Below, piece by piece: positions 33,494 to 44,300 of a DNA stretch of 64,000 nucleotides. The stretch comes from Coprinus comatus (Eukaryota; Basidiomycota; Agaricomycetes; Agaricales; Agaricaceae): assembly GCA_034638255.1 (NCBI GenBank), contig JAWPGT010000002.1:1178001-1242000 (forward strand), written 5' to 3'. The translations under genes and the position numbers were made by a program. Below the pieces are notes generated by a model that worked only from the letters and a program-made list of their open reading frames with translations, searched no databases and had not been told where the DNA came from. The first letter of the stretch is position 1. Each line of letters begins with the position of its first letter.

Positions 33494-35037
33494 ATGAACC
33501 GTCGTCGAGCATTCTACATTTTCCTTTCCATCCTCGCCCTTTTCCTCCTCGGCACAGTTGTTGTCCTCTCCTCAGTCACCTACTACCTCGCAATCGCCCC
33601 AAATGCATACCTTTCGGAGCTAGAGGTCCCCTTTCTTGACAACACTACACGCTGGGACCTTGCAGACCACAACCAGTCCCAGAGCGTCCCAAAAATCATT
33701 CACCAGACATGGAAGACAGATATTCTTCCCTTACGTTGGCAAGGAATCTCCCAGGCATGCCGTGACATGATGCCCGACTAGTATGCATTATTTCTTTACT
33801 ATCTACCACCCTTATCCTAAGCGCTTCGATAGCGAATACAAGCTCTGGACAGATGCCGGCTCCCGCGAATTTATTGCAACACACTATCCTTGGTTCCTCG
33901 AAACCTTTGACGGCTACCAGTACCCAATCCAACGCGCCGATGTTATTCGTTACTTTGTCCTTCACCACTATGGTGGCGTATATATTGACCTCGACATCGG
34001 CTGCCTGCGTCCCATGGACCCTCTTCTCGCATACCCGGTTATTTTACCAAAGACAATTCCTGTCGGTGTTTCCAATGACCTTATCTTCTCAGCAAAGGGA
34101 CATCCGTTCATGGAGCAGACCATTCACAACCTCGTCACCTTCGACCATTCATGGATCCTCAACTATCCAACTGTCATGTTTTCCACAGGTCCTATGTTTC
34201 TCTCTGCTCAGTACGGCATATACACATCCGCCCATCCCACTACCGCCCTTGAGGAGATCCGCATTCTTCCAAAGTCACTCTACGGCAAGAACGCGAAGGA
34301 GGGAGAAGCACCTCATTCCTTCTTTTCCCATTTCTATGGAAGCAGCTGGCATGCTGATGATGCTGCCTTTATTGGTTTCCTTGGAACTTGGGGTACTGTT
34401 CTTATGTGGGTAGGCCTTGTCATACTAATTATTGGTCTGGTCAAGTTGCCAAAGCACCAAAGGCGCTACAATTTCAGGAGGTATGATGTCCTTCTGCCAC
34501 GCCTATCTTCGCGTTCAGGTGGATGGCAGCTTATACTCGGTGGTCCATCTGCTCCAAATACACGGCCTTCGTCGCCAGGCAGCAGTGGGCTAAGCTCTCC
34601 CACCGAAACAGACGTCCCAGTCCTTCATCTTCCCTTTCAAGTCACCAGACCCTCTTCACCCGCCCATTCTGACTCATCGACATTGGTTGATTCCACCGGA
34701 CGCACACATAGTCCTATCATGGAGGCTTACCAACGACTTCGTAATCGTGTGGCTGGTCTCACAAGTCCTCGCGAAGATGTTCCCCGTACTCCAGTACGCT
34801 CACGCAGCAGACGATTAAGACATGGTATTCTATTTTTCTTACCCGCCATCTTCACACTCGTTACCCCCAGAAAAACAGCACCTTTACCAGGATCTTGAGC
34901 AGGGCAGGAGCAGTTCTGAGGAACACTGCCACACACAAAGCGATGATCCGCGGTTGATCAATGGTACAGAAAGTCCGAATCATAATCATAGCAGTTCTTC
35001 GAGGCCTCGGAATAGTGGTCAACCATCTAATACATGA
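33494..35037 (+). CDS. Inositol phosphorylceramide mannosyltransferase, GT32 (Sur1/Csh1-like)
   Basis: Golgi type II enzyme that adds mannose from GDP-mannose to inositol phosphorylceramide. The start MNRRRAFYIFLSILALFLLG is a basic head plus signal-anchor helix. The catalytic region has PKIIHQTWKT, YEYKLWTDAGSREFIATHYP and the DXD motif in GGVYIDLDIGCLRPMDP. SWHADDAAFIGFLGTW follows, then a second membrane span (VLMWVGLVILIIGLV). The tail of about 180 residues is Ser/Pro-rich and probably cytosolic. Intron 1 splits the Tyr of DYEYKLW. A second, 47-base intron (GTATTC..CCCCAG, about 34823-34869) extends the tail in frame to 35037; ignoring it would stop at 34898. Substrate inferred from family. 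Confidence 0.85.
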
Positions 35038-35243
35038 GAGCCTTTTCGTTTGGGGTTGGTTGCTTATATTCGATGCATTAGGATACCCTATGGTGTTGGA
35101 CACCACACATTAAATACAATTCACTAATCCCACTCTCTAATCAATAATCCCGATGATCGAACCCTTTTAAATATTGGCAGTGGATTTTGATTATGTAGGT
35201 ACAGTATTAGTTATCTAACATAGTTCGTTCGTAGTTTCTTTTC

Positions 35244-36992
35244 TCATTTTGATTTTGTGCTCGCAATCGCTCGCATACCAGCGGATAGTGTAAACATAGC
35301 TAACGCCGAGATACCATATGTGTATGCTGGTCCAAAAGTCCAATACGATGCGCATGCTGCAAGCGATGAATGTATTAGAGCTTGTACCATTGAGGGAAAG
35401 TTAGGGTGACAACATACCTAAAACAGGACCAATAGCACGTCCTAACTGACCGCTGGAACGGAACTGACCCAATGCTTTGCCTTTGGCAAGATCGGGATGT
35501 TGTTGAATAGGTTTACCGGTTACTCCGTCTACGCGCGGCTCATCACATTGCAAAGAAGCGAATGCTGTTAGTGAGTTAACAACCGTTGCACTCGTGAACG
35601 CCATGCAAACTGCGGAGGCTTGTAGAAGTTTCATCGCTATTCCCAGGTTTTTGTTGACATAAGATGGGAGGATAGCCAAAAAGACAAGTGCTACGGCGCA
35701 GCTCAATACACCGCGTTTAGCCATTGCACCTTCGCCAACTTTGGACATAGCTCGCCGAACATATCCCCCTTGGAGAAGAGCACTAATGATACCAATTGAT
35801 CCGATGAGTTTGCCATTCTGGGTGTTATTCCAATCGAGCACTAAGATGTTATATTAATATATATGGTTAATCGAGGAGAAGAAGAAGTCGCAGGGGTTTA
35901 ACTCACAATCAAATGTCAAAAAAGTAAGGGTAAATTCGATGCCTGAGAAGATTGCCAGGAAAAGGAAATGGAATCGTTGAAGTGATTTGAGAAGCCTGAT
36001 ACGCGTTGCCACGTCATATTTAGCTTGGGTGGGAGTATTAACCTTTTCCGACGTGGAAGTCGATTGTTCCTGTTTTATAGTGGTATTTTTTGTTTCCGGG
36101 AGAGCAACGATTAAAAACAGTGTTTCTGCGACTAGAAGGACCAAAGTGAGGGTCGCTGGAGCAGCATAGATGTTAAGATCTATTCCCCAGGTTTGCATTG
36201 CTGCTGGAAGGGGCCTGGAAGCGAAATAGGCACCAATTGGAGGCCCTATGCAAAAACAGATCGCGAAGGCAATCCCTACATGAGCCAAAGCCTTTGAACG
36301 AGTAGCTTGGGAAGTCACATCGGATAGAATGGCACTTTGCAAGTATTAATACCATTACGTTGGGATGACCGAGGTAAGACTCACATAGCGAGTTGAACAT
36401 TTCCTTCACTAAGACCTCCAATTACACGCGAGAGTAGATATGAAGCAAACGTTGTAGATTGTATCCACCTGTGGTATTAAATGTCATGAATGAACAGTTC
36501 TGAACTTTAGGCTGAGGACTCACACAACAGCAGAGAGTATATTTCCAATCATAGTGATTAACAGAATTTTCTTGCGTCCATATTTATCGGAAAGCGAGCC
36601 AATTCTTGGAGAGACGAAGAACTGCAGCGTTCTGGCACATAGTTGTTAAATGAGTCGAGATCAAGGATCAATCTTGAACGCACGAGAAGACAGAGCCCAT
36701 AAGGCCGCCCAATAGCACAACATCCCATCGTTGCGAGTGTTCACCTGTTGGACTGTAGAAGAGACCTCTGAAGTACGACACCGACCTCAGTGTAATGGAT
36801 AGAAAGCCATCAGGGTCCGAAGATTCCCTCTATTATCAAATGTTGGGAAAATCAAAATCAAATTACAAGGGAAAGAATGACACGTACGACGGTGTACCAC
36901 TGAATCAATCGTGGAAAGAGTGGAAGAGGGATTGTAAACGCAAACAGGTCGAGGACGAGAGAAAGAAAGACGATTGTTTCTACTTTTGCCAT
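35244..36992 (-). CDS. MFS transporter, MFSD10/tetracycline-type
   Basis: Twelve-helix major facilitator, probably a drug or organic-anion/proton antiporter. Starts MAKVETIVFLSLVLDLFAFT. The next helices lie in WDVVLLGGLMGSVFS and FVSPRIGSLSDKYGRKKILL. The GSLSDKYGRKK loop is the MFS motif A between helices 2 and 3, with Asp and Arg/Lys in place. GIAFAICFCIGPPIGAYFA and YAAPATLTLVLLVAETLFLI are further spans. The C-terminal half holds RSSGQLGRAIGPVLACASYW. About seven exons trace in frame. The N-terminal luminal loop (RESSDPDGFLSITLRSVSYF) matches MFSD10-like proteins. The real substrate is unknown. The plus-strand frame at 36795-37013 is its antisense. Confidence 0.85.
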
Positions 36993-37151
36993 CAAGAGAA
37001 AGGGTGCAGCTAAGGGTTATAGTCTGTGGGGATTGCCAGTTAAATAGGTATGCGATGGCGGTCTAGACGGAACAGTTTTGATGCTATGTTTGTTTGACAA
37101 TATATACACAGCTGTGTAACTACCCAGAGAGTTACTATATATATTTATATC

Positions 37152-40032
37152 TTAACTCGTCTCCAATGTCAGGGCGACTGACGCATCCTCGACAACTGCA
37201 CTCTTTTCTGACGCTCGATACTGCTGGTCCTCAGAAGCAATGGTGAGGTTCATCTGGAAATGTGAGCTTGTATCTGTTTTAGTCACTTCTCGTAATGCCA
37301 TAGTGGCATATGACGCTGTTCCCAATGTCAAGTTGATTTGAAGAGCCATGAATTTTCCATCCTGGTCAATCACAGGGGGATCGAAACCGAGTAACTTGTC
37401 TTCGTCCGATTGGGCCAGTGACACGTCGGATCAGTGTACCGCATCACTGTCCATGTTAACTCTTTCGGGAGGTGCAGAATTTTGCGGTATGAACCATTGA
37501 GGGTATAGTCCCTGACGATCAGTGAGGAGTTGGCCTTGATACGAATAGGAATATGAATATGCATACCTTTGTTTTCGGACAAAGTTGTCTGGATCCAAGC
37601 CATCCATGCGAAGGAACTCTCTATAACGTTCGCCAAGTTTGCCTCCCGGATAAGCCACATCTGTTCCTGGAAGTGGCATGACGACATCGAAAATTGTATA
37701 TTTATCCAAATCTTCTTCTGTGAGTGTTTTGACACGAGGTGCGACATAGGGTTTTCTTGTTCTCTTACTTGAACCACCAACTAGAAAGAGTGTCAATAAA
37801 AATCCCTCAAGTCGTTTTGCAAATACTAGCCATCTTGCTCCTCCTCCTCTTTTTCAGGATTCTCATCTAGGATTTCCGAATCCGATTCAAGAATCAAATC
37901 ACCGACAACAGGCTTGTCGGCACCGAATGTACGAATTCGCTCTGAAACAATAGCATTCCACACATATGATTGGTATGCATGGATATACATCAAACGAAGA
38001 TTTTTGGGTATCTGAGGATATATTAGTATCGTTATATGAGATTTTTTACCATACAACTTACAGTTGACAATGTTCCCATTGCGTTCCGGGTATCGCCTTT
38101 TTGCTTCTTGTAACTTTCGAGAATGCAGCGTTCTGCTACAACACGACGTGGTAGTAATTCAATAGCTCGATCAAGATCACCGTGATCTAACCACGCTTCT
38201 CGAGCAGCAACTACATCTGGATGCTCCCCATGTCTCTTGGATAGGATCATATCAATAGCTTGCTGCCACTCCGATTTAAGAATCGCAAGTCCAATCGAAT
38301 GGGTAGGGACAGAAGCAGTTCCAAACCGTTGCATGCCTATAAATTTTTCATTTGGTTTACTATTTTCAACATAAATGTTTCCAGTATCATACCATAGTAG
38401 TTAATAAAGCCTTTATATTTGATGGTATTCATGGCTTCCTCGAGAACGTCCATTGATTCAACCTTCACATTTCTATTTTTATGAGTCGAATATAAAACAT
38501 TATAAAGCAAAACCAACCTCAATGTGATGACGAAAGCATTACCCTTCAGTAGACCAAGTTCCAAGCTGGCCTTGCGGTAATTCAGATCACCTATACGAAT
38601 TCCTCTTTCTCCTCTCTCCTTTGTGATTACTTCCACTGGTCGACGACCCAAGCCGTTCACCTGCTTCCACACATCCTCTACACTTTTACTACCACGTTTA
38701 AGAGAAACGCGTTGTACTGTCACGCCCCGTTTATCCTTAGTACCAGCAACAGACAAATCCTTCACATTAACATGCAGTAAACGAGATAGATGTCCAAGTG
38801 CGTCTTGTGTATCTCTGTTCGTCTTCTGCATGGTAAAGTGAATATAGGGTGGGTATGTTCCACGAGGTGCACGCTCTCCAGTGCCTCTGGCACCCCCACC
38901 ACGGCCGCCACGACGAGCCCATTTAACCACGATACGAGAACCATCATCCGAAGGGTTTGTCATATCTGTTTCTGAGTCTAAACGTCCATTGAAAAGCCTA
39001 CGGATGGTCTTATGGAAAGACGTGCGCAATTCTTTCGAGTCCATAGCCTGTAAATGTTATGGTGGTGTATTGAGAAAAACGAGCCACTTTACTAACCTCT
39101 GAGACAACTTTCCGGTTATCCTCTGCTCGTGCACCTTTCCCTCGTCTTCCATTTCTATCTCTTCCCTGCCCCCGGGACCTCCACGACTTCCGCTTGTGCT
39201 TTCTGGAGCCTCTACTTGCTTTTCGTCACTTACAGGAACACTTCCGGATTCCTCTTCTCCGGCAAGTTTGTTAGCGCGTGTAGCCCAACCATTGTCGGAG
39301 ACACGAGGAGGTTCTGATCCTTCAAGCCACATCTGCTTCAACTGAGAAATCGCCGCTTCGGACAAAAACGGTGCAAGTGTAACATTGAAGTGCTCAGGCC
39401 ATGGCTCAGCGTCAGATGCTTTCTTCTCCTCTGGTTTTGTAGCTTTCTCAGCATCCGCAGCTGCGTCTAGTTTGATTCAATGAGAGGATCAGTAGATTTT
39501 TGATACAACTATTCCAGGGCAACGTACTTTCTTCAACGACACCTTCCATTGGGGCGTCTGTGGATACGGAAGGAGTTGACTCTGGAGCGGGTTCTTCAAT
39601 CTTTGGCGACTGCGGTTTTTCGATAGACTTTAGATGTGTCATGTTGCTGTCCAAATCAACTTCATACACGAGGAAATCTGTGAACCTAGAATACTTCAGT
39701 CATGCTGAAAATTGAAATGAAAATAACCAACTGAGAGCTCACCTTTGCTTAATGATACCCTCAATCTTGGCAGATTGTCGTCCAACATATTCGGAGATGC
39801 CAACATTAGTTTCAAGGAAGTTAATAGCACCAGCAACAGTCGCTTCGGGCAAAGAAATGCCTAAAAGTGCATGGCTGGGTGGTAAAATATGGGTGTGTTC
39901 TGTAACGATTGGTGTTTCGTCGGTCTTTTCAGATTCTTGAGCAGCGGATGTTCCTTCCAACCTTGGTCTTTTGGAGTACCTCTCGAGATCTTCCTCACCT
40001 TGCTCGTGTTCGTGGACGATGATGGGCGACAT
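37152..40032 (-). CDS. PUS7: tRNA/mRNA pseudouridine synthase Pus7 (TruD family; apparent frameshift)
   Basis: Makes pseudouridine 13 and 35 in tRNAs and sites in U2 snRNA and mRNA. Start [20 protein letters not shown] (an earlier in-frame Met lies at 40092). N-terminal [20 protein letters not shown] is typical. The catalytic Asp is in [37 protein letters not shown] is the TruD signature. [19 protein letters not shown] and [20 protein letters not shown] come near the end. At about 37427-37428 one base is missing, between VMRYTDP and [18 protein letters not shown] (context GATCC-GAC). As written, about 20 unrelated residues follow, then a stop. The downstream frame keeps [14 protein letters not shown], so I take it as a sequencing indel. 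Basic/acidic low-complexity stretches ([19 protein letters not shown]) are insertions common in fungi. Confidence 0.92.
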
Positions 40033-40134
40033 GGGCACCCTTGACAGTAAGGATGACCGAAGAAGGTAATCTAAGCAAAAACGGTCGATCACATTTTGAT
40101 TGCAAAAATCAACAAATCTAATCTACCCGCTACC
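40033..40134. promoter_or_regulatory. Divergent PUS7/URA3 promoter
   Basis: A 102-base spacer between two starts, short enough that the two genes must share promoter DNA. No TATA box is obvious. Confidence 0.4.
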
Positions 40135-41069
40135 ATGCGGAACGTACAATCTCTAACCTATGCCGAACGTGCAGCAAAACACAAAAATCCAGCAGCAAAG
40201 CTACTCCTAGAGACAATTGAAAGAAAGCAAACCAACCTTGCTGTCAGTGTCGATGTCACCAAGAGAGAAGATTTTCTTGCAATTATTGATGCTGTTGGAC
40301 CTCTTGTCTGCTTAATCAAGGCATTTTGATTCACCCTTTTATTAGTGTACACCAATTAACGACAGTCAGTCAGACTCATATTGACATACTCGAGGACTTC
40401 GAATACTCGGTCATCGAGAAATTACAAGCTTTAAGCATAACTCACGATTTTGTCATTTTTGAGGACAGAAAATTTGCAGACATCGGTTGGATACTATCAT
40501 GGCCTGAACCCCAGCCCAATAACTGACTTTTGCACCTAGGGAACACTGTTGCGTTACAATATTCTAGTGGTGTCTACAAAATTGCCAGTTGGTCACATAT
40601 AACGAACGCACATCCAGTTCCTGGACCATCCATTATCAAAGGGCTCGCTTCGGTTGGTATGCCACTTGCTCGTGGCTTACTTCTACTAGCAGAAATGAGC
40701 ACGAAGGGCGCTCTTACAACTGGTGTTTACACAGAGGAGGCCGTGAAGATGGCCAGGGCTAACCCTGAATTTGTGGTTGGATTCATCGCCCAACACAGAA
40801 TGGATGAGATTGCACTGCGTCCTGGAGAAGTCCAGGAAGATGATTTCATGATTTTGACCCCAGGTGTTGGTTTAGAGGCAACAGGAGATAGTATGGGGCA
40901 ACAGTACCGAACCCCAGACGTGGTGGTGCGAGAAAGTGGCTGCGATGTTATTATCGTTGGTAGGGGGGTTTATGGCTCTGATCCGACGAACGTTAATGCA
41001 ATCCGGGCTCGAGCAGAGAGGTACCGCAAGGAAGGTTGGAATGCATACTTGAAGCGCATAGGATCATAA
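40135..41069 (+). CDS. URA3: Orotidine 5'-phosphate decarboxylase
   Basis: Last step of UMP synthesis, OMP to UMP plus CO2. Start [20 protein letters not shown] at 40135; an in-frame Met 13 codons earlier is less likely. Active-site residues are in [19 protein letters not shown] (conserved Lys) and [16 protein letters not shown] (catalytic Asp-Lys-Asp). Phosphate-binding [19 protein letters not shown] and [13 protein letters not shown] close the barrel. Three exons: 40135-40320, 40374 to about 40485, then the rest. Intron 1 (40321-40373) has a GC donor instead of GT, required to keep Lys in CLIKTHID; intron 2 is normal. The sequence is intact. Confidence 0.95.
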
Positions 41070-41334
41070 ATGACAGTGTATTTCCCGTTGGATGTCGAGT
41101 AGAATGACAACATTACTGGTCACTTGCGATTATGTTAGAAATATATGAATTAATTATATATACATTACATTAACAATACGATTCATGTGGATGCTATTCA
41201 ATGCGAACATTCTAAGATGTAATGTGAAGCGTAGGGTATAAGGAAGTTGCTGATATCCCGAGAAACAAATTAATAGATAGCGGCCAAGACAGGCTAGTGG
41301 TTTGGCCGCCGCGGAGGCAAAAGAGACATTGTAA

Positions 41335-44300
41335 TTACTCATCAGACTCACCCTCAGCCTGTTGGATTATTATTTGTGGGTGAGAGAAGTCCAATTCACC
41401 AGGTTCAATGGGCTTCGGTTCTGAACTTAACTGATGCGTAATGATTGGGGCATCGTGCTTTTGTCCTGTTGATTTACGGGAAAACCTTGACTGGAGGGAT
41501 TTATTCTTATTCCCTGCATGGAAGGGGAATATATGTCTTTTGGGGGATCCTGAATGCGAGCCTTCTAAGATTTCCCCGTCTTGCGTTGCCTTGGAATGCC
41601 CGACGAGTTTTGTTTTTGAGAGTAGCTCTTTCGCGACTGGGAACACTGGGATCAAAGGCTGATGAAAAACCATTTTCATCCATCCTTTCCAACTCATGTT
41701 AGATGGGATGAATTGATTAACCAGCTCCTCAAACTGTGATTTATATTGAGTGAGAAAAAACAATTCAGGAAGGATATATAAGAATAGATATCACATACGC
41801 TGGAAGTTTGATTCTTATAAACGAGGTCTCGTGTTTTGATTCGAACATCGTGGCATTCGAATGACCCTTCTTTGACAATGCTCAGTAAGAGATTCATGCT
41901 GTATGCGAAGTCAGCTCTCATATGTGAACAAGTCCACAGACTGCATACCTTGATATTTTTACGTATATGAAGGTTTTCTGAGATGATCTAGTCTTCATAA
42001 CAGCAGCATCGCCGGCGTCCTCGACAGTAACACCAGAGTTGTTCCGTTGCCTTGGCCTGATAGTACCTACAAAATCAGGCGAGTTTGATCGTCCCACCAG
42101 ATTAAATGGCGAACGGCTGCTTTCGCCGTGTCTAGTACTTCGGAGGTCTGTGAAAGACCGTGAGGCCCCAAGTTTGCGCAATGGAGGAGCTAATCCCTCA
42201 TGTTTGCTATCACTTTCTGGACGAAGGTATATAAGGCCCGTGGCGAATCTAAGGATGTTCTTATGGGGCTATGAGAGGGTATATCAGGCAAAAGGACTGG
42301 GTGAGATGTTGATGTGTTTCCTTCCTCAATGGATTGTTGTCGGTGGCGTCTGTATGGCCATAGATATTCCATGATGCGTTGCCCGACTTTGGCATCAATT
42401 TGGACTTTCAAAGGATGTAAATTCACTTCAAATGTCTCATAGATGGAGATACCACCGACTGGCGGAAGGATAATCCAATGGGCAAGTAAAAACAAATTGC
42501 GCTAATACTTCATCAGTACGTGGTTGTCTTGGTGTTATGTGTTATTCGTACTTACTTTGTGGAGTGGGTGGTTGGTGGGCTCGTCATGTTTGGAGAATAT
42601 CTCTGTCCATATTGCTTCTCGAGAGCCATCAAAAGCCTGCAAATTCCCTATGGCAAGGTCATTTACTAGAGCACTATCCTGACGGCTCAGCCAATAGAAG
42701 TTACTATGCTGTACCACCAGTTTGGCTAGGAGACCTTTATCTTTGTCCAACATCTTCCATGATAATTCTGAAGATGAGGCATGAAGAAGCAAAGCGGATT
42801 TTTGATCCATGTGATCATCCGTTCGATCTTGTGCCAGTTTGATAGCGTCGAAAAGAAAGTTGAGTTCTTCCACCAGATATATGATATGCGCTTGTAGTCG
42901 TAGTTTTGCAATGATAACACCCTCATCCCCATACTGATTGCGATGATCGTATTCCAGAATTCTCTCTGTTTCCAGAGATTCTCGCAGCCGACCTTGGAGA
43001 TGAGAAACAACATCGGCAGCTTCAGATAAATCAGTGAAGTCGTATGTAAAAAGGAGTGTCTGCAGCTTGTCTAGTCGTGCCTTGTGAGTAGCATCAGAGA
43101 AGAGGAGTAACTTAGTGACAACGTTCGAGATAGTTTCGAACTGTGTGTCACTGGCAGAAACGGTGAATTGTGGTATGTGGACTCGTATGAGGTCCTGAAA
43201 AGTATTTAAGTGAGTTGATTGAATATGTATAAATGGGATGGCGCACCGTTTGATCTTGAAGATGGTTATGGGCACCCGCGGAGTTCTTATCGACGCTGGC
43301 ACGGATGGTGGGTCCTGAACGTACTTGACTCTGCAGTCGTAATCGATTGAATTTGTCATAATGGAAACTTGCATCGGTTTGAGGTACCAAGCGTTCGAAT
43401 TCATCACTTTCACATCGGAAGTCAACCAGAACTTCAAGTGGAACCTTCAACCGATTCTCTGGTACCTGATTTACAGGAGAGAAGGTCTGGAGTCCCGAGA
43501 GTGATGTGTAATTTCTGAAAAAATGGTTAGATTCTCTCTTTCTTAATCCAACAATTGTGGAAAAGTACCTGGACATAATTTTGCCACTGATTGGGTCATC
43601 GATATTTGTATTATCCATGATTGCGAAAGATTGCATCTTGGCTTGAACTGCTGCAACAACACAGACGTCAGTGGGACCTTCGCCTTTTAACACTACTTGA
43701 GGTTTGAGCAGGAAACAACAATGAGCTTTGCTTAGTGTCACTCCGCTGGACCAGCCATCCAAGGGATCAGTTTGCAGCCCTAGATTTTCTTGCTGGTCTA
43801 TTTCAACTGAAGTTTTCCCGTTGTCGCCTCTCAGTATCTTGCGGATAGCTGAAGCTGCAAGTTGTGCAGTGGTATTTGATCCTCGTCGGGAGTCTTTTGT
43901 GTCATTTGTTGGTGAATCCGTTGGTTTCGCCTGGTCTCGGATGAACTTGACAGCGCTATTTTCACAGAATCAGCACAAATATGTATCGTAACCAAGAATA
44001 GTTTACCGTGTTGCCAGATGATATTCGAACCCTTTCCTATTCCTTGAGCAATGGTAATACTGAATCATGATCTATGGCAAGTTTGTTAGGATTTTATTGA
44101 GAAGTAAATTTAAAATACTCACATCTCGGGTATCCTTATTTAAAGAGACAACGGGGCAGTGAATTTGATATACATGGTCGAACTCCGCCCATTCTTCGGG
44201 ATGGACAACTTCAGACGGCATATGATAGATATGTGAATGATGATGTTTGAAATGTGGATCTGCCTCAACATCTTTCAAGAAGTTGGTATAATCCTGTAGT

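Noticed and set aside
36795..37013. Plus-strand frame at the MFS gene start
   Set aside because: It is antisense to the first exons of the transporter, whose N terminus MAKVETIVFLSLVLDLFAFT is clearly coding.
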